NCBI GenBank assembly: GCA_016280915.1
Contig: JAEEHQ010000094.1
Coordinates: forward strand, 1-64,000
Direction of reading: 5' to 3'
DNA from: Bacteroidales bacterium
GTDB lineage: Bacteria; Bacteroidota; Bacteroidia; Bacteroidales; P3
DNA length: 64,000 nt
Below are positions 23,001 to 30,011 of this stretch, piece after piece; within the stretch, counting starts at the first letter, position 1, and every line of letters begins with the position of its first letter. The notes under the pieces were generated by a model. It was not told the origin of the DNA. It did no database searches and saw only the letters and a program-made list of their open reading frames with translations. Made by a program: the position numbers and the translations under genes.

Positions 23001-24874
23001 GCCTCGGCAAGATTGACAAAGTCGTCCCAATGGCTGGAAACATAATAACTAAGCAAGGAGCCACAAGGAACAAAAACAGGGATGGTAGAGGGGGCTGATG
23101 CAAAAGTGTTGGCATAGATGGTGGGGGGGGGGACAGCCTTGACCGTGATGGCGGTAATGGCGGCTGTGTTGGCAAAAGAATGGTTGCCAATTGAAGTTAC
23201 CGCAGAGGGGAAGGTGAGATGTCCACCCAGCAAAGAACAACCGTAGAAAGCACTATCGCCCAGGGTGGTTAGGCTATTGGGGAAAGTGGGGGTCGTCAAG
23301 CGGACGCATCCCTGGAAAGCACGCTGGCCAATCGTGGTCAGAGAGGTCCCCAAGGAGACATTAGCCAGACGGAGACAATTGCGGAAGGCGTTAGGACCAA
23401 TGGAGGGCGTGTGGTCACCCAGATTGACCTGATAGAGTCGCTCGCAATTGTAGAAAGCATCGGCCGGAATAGCGGCTTGCGCGTTGAAGGTGTTGAGTGC
23501 GACAAGATAGGTACAGCCATAGAAAGCCGCCTGACCAATAGTGGTGACCGAAGAGGGAATGTTGAGGGTGCCACTTAGTGAGGTGCAGCCGCGGAATGCA
23601 TTGCTGCCAATGGACACCATGGTATTGGGCAAAGTGAGGGTTCCTGAGAGGTTGGAGCACCCCTGGAAAGCCGAAGCACCAATGGAAGACAACGTATTGG
23701 AGAGCTGAACCGTAGACAACGTACCGCAGCCATAAAAACAAGAATCGCCAATTGCATTGACCGAGTTGGCCATGGTGACAGCATATAAACTGTCTTTCTG
23801 GATAAAGGCACGAGCGGGAATGCGTAAAACACTATCCCCAACCACTACTTGCGTCAAGCGGGAGAAAACGTTGAGGGCTGCTGAAGGGAACGTGTTATCG
23901 GTAAAACGGCCAGCATTGTAATTCAGGTAATGAACGTTTGCACAATCATGAAAGGCGCTACTGCTGACAGAAGTGAGGCTGAAACCCAGAGTAACAGAAT
24001 CTAAGTGGATGGCTCCCGAAAAAGCGTATTGCTGGATGGATTGGACGCTGTCGCCCACCACCAGTTGGGTAATGCTACCGACTGGCAATGCTGACTGATA
24101 ACCCAGAATGGTAAAGTAAGAGACGTTGGCATTTTTGGCATTATAGTGCAGATAACGCACATTGTCGGTTCCGGCAAAGGTATTTTGCAGGAAATAGGTG
24201 ACGGAAGAACCGATATAGAGGGAATCGAGACTGGTTAAATTGCAAAAAGCCCAGTTGCCGATAAGGGTAACTGAATTGGGGATGCTGAGCGAAGTGACGG
24301 AACTACATCCTTCGAAAGCGACATTGCCAATAGTCGAGACAGACGAGCCTAAAGTAATGGTTTGCAGGCTACTGCAACCTTGAAAAGAGCCCACTCCAAT
24401 CATTGTGACGGAATTGGGAATATTCAAAGAGGCCAACGATGTGCAACCCATAAATGCATTATCGCCAATGGAAGTGACAGCGTTGCCAATTGTCAACGAT
24501 GTCAAACCGGTACATTGACTGCAGGCAGAAGAGCCAATGGTAGTGACCGTATTGGGGATGGTGACAACCGTGAGCCCTGCACAAGAATTGAAAGCATTGT
24601 CGCCAACTGAAACCACCTGATAGGTTGTGCCACCATAGGAGACGGAAGCAGGAATGGCGAGACTGCCCGTTGGTTTTTGAAAACCACTATAATAGGAGCT
24701 CAAGACATGATTGGGATAGGTGACTGCGACCGTACTATCTGACAAAATATTGTAATACAACACCTGTCCCGAACTGGCAGAAGCCGAAAAGTCATAGGCT
24801 CGGGCGGTGTATATGGAAGTCATCGATAGGAAAAGCAAGAGAAGCGCTTTGACCATCGGTTTATTTTTGCACAT
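20072..24874 (-). CDS. BspA-type LRR surface protein with 13 repeat modules and T9SS sorting domain
   Basis: A 1600-residue secreted protein. It has a signal peptide (MCKNKPMVKALLLLFLSMTSIYTARA), then about 550 residues of BspA/LRR_5-type leucine-rich repeats (units such as FEGCSSVTSLSIPNSVTLIG). These are followed by 13 tandem modules of about 69 residues with the core GYHFxxWxDGxTxNPRxxxVxSD, related to InlB B/Listeria-Bacteroides repeats. The end is a type A sorting domain (VFDLIGRPVAFEA, SAGVYLVQIEG, KARKVVVR). It is expected to be exported by the type IX system and attached to or released from the surface, likely for adhesion. The start at 24874 is fixed by an AAGGAGG site 6 bases upstream, unusual in this phylum. 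A GTG at 24913 would overlap the upstream lipoprotein gene. Confidence 0.93.
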   Translation of the reverse strand: MCKNKPMVKALLLLFLSMTSIYTARAYDFSASASSGQVLYYNILSDSTVAVTYPNHVLSSYYSGFQKPTGSLAIPASVSYGGTTYQVVSVGDNAFNSCAGLTVVTIPNTVTTIGSSACSQCTGLTSLTIGNAVTSIGDNAFMGCTSLASLNIPNSVTMIGVGSFQGCSSLQTITLGSSVSTIGNVAFEGCSSVTSLSIPNSVTLIGNWAFCNLTSLDSLYIGSSVTYFLQNTFAGTDNVRYLHYNAKNANVSYFTILGYQSALPVGSITQLVVGDSVQSIQQYAFSGAIHLDSVTLGFSLTSVSSSAFHDCANVHYLNYNAGRFTDNTFPSAALNVFSRLTQVVVGDSVLRIPARAFIQKDSLYAVTMANSVNAIGDSCFYGCGTLSTVQLSNTLSSIGASAFQGCSNLSGTLTLPNTMVSIGSNAFRGCTSLSGTLNIPSSVTTIGQAAFYGCTYLVALNTFNAQAAIPADAFYNCERLYQVNLGDHTPSIGPNAFRNCLRLANVSLGTSLTTIGQRAFQGCVRLTTPTFPNSLTTLGDSAFYGCSLLGGHLTFPSAVTSIGNHSFANTAAITAITVKAVPPPTIYANTFASAPSTIPVFVPCGSLLSYYVSSHWDDFVNLAEAAPFDLNVSANDTLMGNVTILQQPTCSNHTARIQASANTGYHFIRWNDGNTANPRQITLSSDTSFMAVFVSDYSYVTVLSNDTAAGSVTGSGLYSYNDSVILTATANAGYHFQYWNDGNTANPRLLFASQDTTFTAIFLSNNSTITVINNNPTMGSVSGGGTYYYQNQAVITATPFYGYHFTAWHDGITANPRTVLVSQDSTFSANFAVNIYNISVASNNNTMGGVLGNGSYNYLSSATVSATANFGYHFVQWTDGVTDNPRTFVVLSDSSFVAQFAPNNYSVAVSANDTAMGTVYGNGVYSYNSIASISAVPSFGYHFVQWNDGDTSNPRLVTVLGNASYTAQFAINSYAVSVTSANPLMGTASGGGSFVHGANTYITATASYGYHFTQWNDGNTDNPRLISVTQNASYVAQFAINSYSVSVSSNNNALGSVTGGGIYVYNSQANLTATPLHGFYFAQWSDGNTDNPRILTVTSDVNLIAQFDSINYTLYTSSTNYAAGNVVGGGSYAYLSQVTITAMPMPHYHFVQWTDSITTNPRLVTLTSDTLFTAQFALDTHAVLALSADSVMGQVFGSGTWAYGTATYLTALPNYGYHFTQWSDGNLQNPRRVIVSSDTVFSALFDYNVYTLSVPSNDTSLGVTSGAGSYNYLSSVTIEAIPVGNSRFLGWSDGVLDNPRTIVITCDTMLAAHFASNYCIISCLSNDTNLGVVNGAGIYDYLSQALLEAVPDSHCHFVAWSDGVTTNPRLVTVLYDSTFTALFESDGKYYITVNSNDDSLGSVSGQGYYFYGDQATLQAIPAERAHFLYWSDGSTQNPRTVQVLSDFEYTAIFAPETYQVSLTANYPAIGALYGAGEYSYGEEVVITAVAFPGAEFLGWSDSITDNPRTIVVTSDTLFYALFRDLVGIDDVQGESCVITTGNKTIHVQGAANRAVTVFDLIGRPVAFEAQAGESISFPVSSAGVYLVQIEGLKARKVVVR

Positions 24875-24880
24875 GATTAT

Positions 24881-24887
24881 CCTCCTT
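24881..24887 (-). promoter_or_regulatory. strong Shine-Dalgarno site for the LRR protein
   Basis: AAGGAGG on the minus strand, 6 bases before the ATG at 24874. Shine-Dalgarno sites are rare in Bacteroidota, so this decides the start and hints at high expression of the T9SS cargo gene. Confidence 0.6.
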
Positions 24888-24909
24888 GCAATATAACTAT
24901 ACATATTAA

Positions 24910-26154
24910 TCACTCTGTCACAAAAGTATATTCAGCACCATAAACTGTGCCGACACCATTCACGGCATAAGCACGATAATAATAGGTGGTGCCGGAAGTA
25001 AGGTTGGTCATTTGACTGACATAATCGCCAAGTCCCACACCATCGGTGGTATGGCGGCCTTCGATTGTGGGCATGGGTTCGGTGCCAAAGCAGATGCCTC
25101 GACGCAAAATGGGGTAGCCACTATCAGCAACGACGGTGCCACCGGCCAAGGCGGAAGTGGCAGTAATCGCGCTCACCTCGGCGGTAGTCACAAATGGCAA
25201 CCCATTCAACGTATTGAACGTCTGAGCAGGACCATAGGAGACACCCGCCTCATTCTGGGCATAGGCCCGAACAAAATAGACCGTGCCCGGAAGGAGATTA
25301 TGCATTTCGCTCTGGAAGCTGCCTGTGTCACCCATTTCGATCGTGTGGCGATTGGCAATCGTCGGATTGTTCTGGACACTCCAGCAGACACCACGAGCGG
25401 TGATGGGAAATCCACCATCACTAACAACACGTCCACCACCGAGAGCCGAATTAGCGGTAACATCGAAAACATTGTCGGTGGTGACGACAGGGAGGCCGCT
25501 GAGCGTTGTGACAGCAACCTGATTGCCATAGCCGACCCCCATGCTGTTGACAGCATAGGCTCTGAAATAATAAGTTGTATGGGGTGTGAGTGGGAGGTCG
25601 GCCGCAAAGGTGTCACCCACAGCGGCTACGCTCACCACGGTATTGTTAAGGGTAGGATACTGCATTGTGCCATAGACAAAACCACGCTCGGTGATTTCGG
25701 AGTAACCAAAATCGTTGATGACACCCACAAGGTGGGCTGAGGTGGTAGTAATATTATCTGGCACAACCGTATGAACAGAAGGCACGACAGCTCCTAAGAA
25801 GTAAATCTTGCCCAAGTCGTAGGACTCCTTGCCTAAGTCGAGGTCGTTGACCTTGATTTCAAAACTTTGAAACAGCGTATCAGCTTCAAAATAAATGTAA
25901 TAGTCGGAAACAAGTTTCTCTACATGAACTGGTATTTCGAAAGTACCATCCTCCTTGGAATAGACCGTCTCGTCAACTTTGGAATGGTTGGTGGTGACGA
26001 TGCGGACATTGGCCATAGGCTGTTCGGTTCGACTATCTAAAATAACACCATAACAACGGGTAGTTTCATACACGCCTCTTTGCTCTAAATCCTTGATACA
26101 GGAGGAGAAGAAGATGGTGCCAATCAAAAGTAATAAAGCTATTTTCTTTTTCAT
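24910..26154 (-). CDS. lipoprotein with regulatory-like domain and three fibronectin-like repeats
   Basis: A 414-residue lipoprotein. The lipobox is FSSC with Cys19 after a Lys-rich, leucine-rich signal. Residues about 30-110 look like a carboxypeptidase-regulatory beta domain (CYGVILDSRTEQPMANVRIV). Then come three repeats of about 95 residues with the pattern ERGFVYGT or RGVCWS, NPTI, LxPxTxYYFRAYAVNxxGxxYG, a fibronectin III-like module common in Bacteroidota surface lipoproteins. It lies directly upstream of the LRR cargo gene on the same strand, 35 bp before that gene's preferred start. An outer-membrane or cell-surface location is likely. The partner or ligand is unknown. Confidence 0.85.
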   Translation of the reverse strand: MKKKIALLLLIGTIFFSSCIKDLEQRGVYETTRCYGVILDSRTEQPMANVRIVTTNHSKVDETVYSKEDGTFEIPVHVEKLVSDYYIYFEADTLFQSFEIKVNDLDLGKESYDLGKIYFLGAVVPSVHTVVPDNITTTSAHLVGVINDFGYSEITERGFVYGTMQYPTLNNTVVSVAAVGDTFAADLPLTPHTTYYFRAYAVNSMGVGYGNQVAVTTLSGLPVVTTDNVFDVTANSALGGGRVVSDGGFPITARGVCWSVQNNPTIANRHTIEMGDTGSFQSEMHNLLPGTVYFVRAYAQNEAGVSYGPAQTFNTLNGLPFVTTAEVSAITATSALAGGTVVADSGYPILRRGICFGTEPMPTIEGRHTTDGVGLGDYVSQMTNLTSGTTYYYRAYAVNGVGTVYGAEYTFVTE

Positions 26155-26185
26155 AAATAGAAACGTGGCTACAGGTGGAGCGTTG

Positions 26186-27001
26186 TTAGAATTTCAAAGT
26201 GAGCCCCAAAGTGGGAGCAGTAGTGTAAGGGGTGCTCATGACAGAAGGAACTACGGCCAAATTGGAAGTGCTCTTGGGGTCGAGCGTGAAGGCTCTGACA
26301 AAATTAAGGATATACAAAGCTCCGGCAGCACCCCAAAGGAAAGACTGGGTGCTCTTGAGGGTGTTGTAGTTGGTGCGGGCGGAATTGTAGGTTTGGTCGC
26401 CATACACGGCCGACTGCATCTGCTCGAATTGCTTTTCGGCCAAGAAATAGCAGCCAACTGCACCACCCACCAGCAGGGTCTCGCCTACCAAGGTAAAAAC
26501 ACCTTCGCCAACATAGCCCTTGCTCATCTGACCAACACCCGGAACGATGGAACGGAACAGGCAAGTCCAATTGTAGTTCATATCGATGTTCTTGCCACGA
26601 TCCCAGATGGGTGGAACATCTTTGCTGGCGCTTACCTGGCATAAGACATATGTCCAGAAAGTACCGTCCTTTTCCTTGGTGGTATAATGGTCGACCAGGT
26701 TGACGGGAACGCTATATTGCAAGACGATATCTTCGTACTTGACCCCTTTTTGCAATTGGGCAAAGGCCTCTTCTGAGTCGAAAGCCCTACCGATACGTTT
26801 GGATGTGGTTTCAAACACATGAATCAACGCCTTATTCAAAGAGCCCGATGGGGTTTTATCCTGACCAGCCTCTTTGACATAGATATAGGTGTTGTTTCCT
26901 GGCAATGGAAGCTCGGTCATCCAGGAAGGTTTGGGTCGTGCTTGGCTACTACAAACGGTAGCAATAAATAGGATTAATAATAGTAAATATCTCTTTTTCA
27001 C
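26186..27001 (-). CDS. putative membrane protein with signal peptide (271 aa)
   Basis: The protein starts with a signal peptide if read from the GTG at 27001 (VKKRYLLLLILFIATVCSSQA). It then has a polar region (residues 25-160, PSWMTELPLPGNNTYIYVKEAG, WTYVLCQVS) and a hydrophobic C-terminal half with SIVPGVGQMSKGYVGEG and two or three probable membrane segments (VFTLVGETLLVGGAVGCYFL; SFLWGAAGALYILNFVRAF). The PGxGQ motif recalls small DUF5683-like membrane domains of Bacteroidota. Reading from an upstream ATG (27154) would overlap the acyltransferase gene and add unconvincing sequence, so the GTG is preferred. It is in the same transcription unit direction as the lipoprotein, 31 bp upstream of it. 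Function unknown. Confidence 0.75.
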   Translation of the reverse strand: MKKRYLLLLILFIATVCSSQARPKPSWMTELPLPGNNTYIYVKEAGQDKTPSGSLNKALIHVFETTSKRIGRAFDSEEAFAQLQKGVKYEDIVLQYSVPVNLVDHYTTKEKDGTFWTYVLCQVSASKDVPPIWDRGKNIDMNYNWTCLFRSIVPGVGQMSKGYVGEGVFTLVGETLLVGGAVGCYFLAEKQFEQMQSAVYGDQTYNSARTNYNTLKSTQSFLWGAAGALYILNFVRAFTLDPKSTSNLAVVPSVMSTPYTTAPTLGLTLKF

Positions 27002-27032
27002 GGTATCGTAAATATATGGTTTTTCAGAACAA

Positions 27033-27593
27033 TCAATCTTGAGCCAAGTTACCATCGGGCAGCAGATGATAATGACGGCCACAGGAACATTGGAGCGAAT
27101 CGTTGAGGCGCTTGCCACATTCGCAGACCCACCCGATGCGACGAGCCGGCACACCTGCCATCAAGGCATAGTCGGGCACATTTTTGGTAACCACGGCACC
27201 TGCGGCAATAAGTGCTGAACGTCCTACAGTATGGCCACATACCACAGTAGAGTTGGCACCTAAGGAAGCACCCTCCTTAATCAGGGTTTTGGCATACACA
27301 CCATGACAGGGAAAATGTGCACGAGGTGTGGTCACATTAGTGAAAACGCAACTGGGGCCACAGAAGACATTATCCTCAATCTCAACGCCTTCATACACCG
27401 ACACGTTGTTTTGGATGCGAACGCCATTGCCGATTTTTACGTTGTTGCCTACGTTAACATTCTGGCCAAAAGAGCAACGCTGACCGATATGTGCGCCACG
27501 CTGGATGTGGCAGAAATGCCAAATCTTGGTATCTTCGCCGATGATGACATCGTCATCAACATAGCTGCTTTCATGGACAAATGGAGCTGACAT
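27033..27593 (-). CDS. sugar N-acetyltransferase, left-handed beta-helix (WbpD/WlbB-like)
   Basis: A 186-residue hexapeptide-repeat acetyltransferase. The start [30 protein letters not shown] is typical of the WbpD/WlbB/FdtC group that acetylates amino sugars on nucleotide carriers. Repeated isoleucine-led turns follow ([20 protein letters not shown]), then [22 protein letters not shown]. The C-terminus has a CxC...CxC pair (CECGKRL, CSCGRHY) that could bind zinc. It starts the row of nucleotide-sugar genes just before rfbD (13 bp). The substrate is probably a UDP- or dTDP-3-amino sugar for surface polysaccharide. No aminotransferase partner lies beside it. Confidence 0.85.
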   Translation of the reverse strand: MSAPFVHESSYVDDDVIIGEDTKIWHFCHIQRGAHIGQRCSFGQNVNVGNNVKIGNGVRIQNNVSVYEGVEIEDNVFCGPSCVFTNVTTPRAHFPCHGVYAKTLIKEGASLGANSTVVCGHTVGRSALIAAGAVVTKNVPDYALMAGVPARRIGWVCECGKRLNDSLQCSCGRHYHLLPDGNLAQD

Positions 27594-27605
27594 ATTGTGA
27601 ACTAA

Positions 27606-28472
27606 TTATTTACTTAACAAATTATTCAAACACACAGAAAGGCTGTCAACCCAATAAGGGATAGACAGATGAAAGGTTTTCTTGAATTTGGTTTTATCAA
27701 GAACTGAGAAACTGGGACGGACCACAGGCGTGGGGTATTCATTGCTGTGGCATGGCTGGATGTCACATTGGGTATGACCCGCCTGGCGTGCAATCTCCTT
27801 GGTGAAATCGAACCAACTGCAAACTCCCTCATTGGTGAAATGATAGATACCTTCGTTCCCCCGATCCAATCCTTTCTCAAGTATCGTGGAAATGGCCACA
27901 GCCAAATCGCCGGCATAGGTGGGTGTGCCCACCTGGTCGAAAACAACGGTAAGCATGGGCTTGCTCTCCGTGAGGTTAAGCATGGTTTTGCAGAAGTTCT
28001 TGCCATACTCGCTATAGAGCCATGCAGTACGGAGGATGATGTAACGGCAACCTGAGGCCAAGACAGCCTTTTCTCCGGCAAGTTTCGTTCGGCCGTAGGC
28101 ACCCGTAGGGTTGGGTGCAGCATCTTCCACAATGGGGGTATTGTAGAGTGCCCCACCAAAAACATAGTCGGTAGAGACATGCACCAAAAGGCCTTTTACC
28201 GATGCCATCACCTCAGCCATATAGCCAACTGCAATATGGTTGATTTGGTCAGCCATTGCCTCATCCGACTCAGCCTTGTCAACATTGGTGTAAGCCGCAC
28301 AGTTGACAATAGCCTGAATATCATTCTCTTTTACGAATTTCTCAATGGCGCTACGATCCGTAATATCCAATTCTTCGATATCGGTAAAAAAGTAATGATG
28401 ACATGAGTCTGAACTCTTCAAACGCATGTGTGTACCTAACTGTCCGTTAGCTCCTGTAACAAGAATATTCAT
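27606..28472 (-). CDS. rfbD: dTDP-4-dehydrorhamnose reductase
   Basis: A 288-residue short-chain dehydrogenase. It has the N-terminal NAD(P) motif VTGANGQLGTHM, STDYVFGG, and the YxxxK pair (YGRTKLAGEKAV). The length is standard for RmlD. It makes dTDP-L-rhamnose in the last step of the pathway. It follows rfbC by 51 bp and rfbA lies further upstream, so the order of transcription is rfbA, rfbC, rfbD. The rfbB dehydratase expected with these genes is not present in the window. Confidence 0.95.
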   Translation of the reverse strand: MNILVTGANGQLGTHMRLKSSDSCHHYFFTDIEELDITDRSAIEKFVKENDIQAIVNCAAYTNVDKAESDEAMADQINHIAVGYMAEVMASVKGLLVHVSTDYVFGGALYNTPIVEDAAPNPTGAYGRTKLAGEKAVLASGCRYIILRTAWLYSEYGKNFCKTMLNLTESKPMLTVVFDQVGTPTYAGDLAVAISTILEKGLDRGNEGIYHFTNEGVCSWFDFTKEIARQAGHTQCDIQPCHSNEYPTPVVRPSFSVLDKTKFKKTFHLSIPYWVDSLSVCLNNLLSK

Positions 28473-28523
28473 ATTCTTTTAAATAAAGAATAGGGTCAAT
28501 GGCCCTACTCTATTGGTAAATCA

Positions 28524-29081
28524 TCATATTTTAAACGGCGATTTGAAATCGCGTAGGAATGGGTGCTTCTTGTCTTTGTCGGAAAGCAGAACCTTATCGG
28601 CAGGTATTTGCCAATCGATGGCCAAATCGGGGTCATTCCATGCGATGGCGCCCTCACTCTGAGGAGCGTAGAACTCGTCACACTTATACTGGAAAATCAC
28701 CTCGTCGCTCAAGACTGAGAATCCATGGGCAAAGCCCTTGCTCATGAAGAATTGACGGTGGTTATCCTCGGTAAGCTCTACTGAAACGTACTTTCCATAG
28801 GTGGGAGAACCCACACGAATGTCGACGGCAATGTCCAGGACCCTACCTTTCACCACACGAACCAACTTGCTTTGGGCAAATGGAGGTTGCTGGAAATGCA
28901 GCCCTCTGAGGACACCATAGTGAGACATAGATTCGTTGTCTTGAACGAAGTTCACCTGCATGCCCGTCTTCTCGGCGAACTCCCGCGCATTAAAACTCTC
29001 GAAAAAATAACCGCGGGCATCGCCGAAGACACGTGGCTCGATGATTACAACCCCCTCTATTTCAGTTTTTATGACTTCCAT
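28524..29081 (-). CDS. rfbC: dTDP-4-dehydrorhamnose 3,5-epimerase
   Basis: A 185-residue cupin-type epimerase. It has IEPRVFGDARGYFFESFNARE, VQDNESMSHYGVLRGLHFQ (the conserved RGLHFQ with catalytic histidine), VVDIRVGSPTYGK-type region, and FMSKGFAHGFSVLSD. It acts between the missing RfbB and RfbD to make dTDP-L-rhamnose. It lies 25 bp after rfbA in the same direction. Confidence 0.96.
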   Translation of the reverse strand: MEVIKTEIEGVVIIEPRVFGDARGYFFESFNAREFAEKTGMQVNFVQDNESMSHYGVLRGLHFQQPPFAQSKLVRVVKGRVLDIAVDIRVGSPTYGKYVSVELTEDNHRQFFMSKGFAHGFSVLSDEVIFQYKCDEFYAPQSEGAIAWNDPDLAIDWQIPADKVLLSDKDKKHPFLRDFKSPFKI

Positions 29082-29106
29082 TCAATCTAAATTGTTGTGA
29101 ATTATA

Positions 29107-29985
29107 TTAATTCTCCTTGACAAGGTTCAAAAGATACTGACCATACTGATTTTTGGCCATTGGCTGGGCAATACGGCGAAGATCGTCAGCCGTAATCCAA
29201 CCTTTCTCGTAAGCGATGCTCTCCAAACAGGCGACCTTGAGACCTTGACGCTTTTCAATCACCTCAATGAAAGTAGAAGCTTCGGCCAAAGAATCATGGG
29301 TACCCGTATCAAGCCAAGCAAAACCACGACCCATAATTTGCACTTTCAACTCGCCATCATTCAAGAACTGCTGGTTGACGGATGTGATTTCCAATTCGCC
29401 ACGGGCAGAAGGTTTGATACCTTTAGCCACCCGGACAACCTTATTAGGATAGAAATAGAGACCGACAACTGCATAGTTGGATTTAGGCTCACGGGGTTTC
29501 TCCTCTATAGAGAGCACATTGCCCTCCTTGTCGAATTCGGCCACGCCATAACGCTCTGGATCAGCCACCCAGTAACCGAAGACCGTGGCCTTCTGTTCCT
29601 TCTCGGCAGCCTCAACAGAGTCGCGCAACAGCTTACTAAAACCGTTGCCCTGGAAGATGTTATCTCCCAAAACCAAACAAACTGAATCCTCACCGATGAA
29701 ATCCTCACCAATAATAAAAGCCTGAGCCAGTCCATCTGGCGAAGGCTGTTCGGCATAGGAAAAATGAACACCATAATCAGAGCCATCGCCCAACAGACGC
29801 TTGAAACCGGGGAGGTCATACGGTGTGGAAATAATCAAAATATCTCTAATGCCTGCCAACATCAACGCCGAAATGGGATAATAAACCATTGGCTTATCAT
29901 AGATTGGCAGAAGCTGTTTGCTAACACCCTTAGTAATAGGGTACAGGCGGGTACCAGACCCGCCTGCAAGTACAATTCCCTTCAT
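29107..29985 (-). CDS. rfbA: glucose-1-phosphate thymidylyltransferase
   Basis: A 292-residue nucleotidyltransferase. It has the signature [20 protein letters not shown], then [30 protein letters not shown], and VLGDNIFQG. It makes dTDP-glucose, the first step to dTDP-rhamnose, for the surface polysaccharide. It starts 26 bp after the end of the wzc kinase gene (stop at 30012), so it is probably in one transcript with wza and wzc. Confidence 0.97.
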   Translation of the reverse strand: MKGIVLAGGSGTRLYPITKGVSKQLLPIYDKPMVYYPISALMLAGIRDILIISTPYDLPGFKRLLGDGSDYGVHFSYAEQPSPDGLAQAFIIGEDFIGEDSVCLVLGDNIFQGNGFSKLLRDSVEAAEKEQKATVFGYWVADPERYGVAEFDKEGNVLSIEEKPREPKSNYAVVGLYFYPNKVVRVAKGIKPSARGELEITSVNQQFLNDGELKVQIMGRGFAWLDTGTHDSLAEASTFIEVIEKRQGLKVACLESIAYEKGWITADDLRRIAQPMAKNQYGQYLLNLVKEN

Positions 29986-30011
29986 ATTATTAAATGATTA
30001 ATATGATTCAA

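Noticed and set aside
27002-27154. 51-codon extension of the membrane protein at 26186
   Set aside because: It overlaps the acyltransferase gene and lacks a signal-like start. The GTG at 27001 gives a proper signal peptide.
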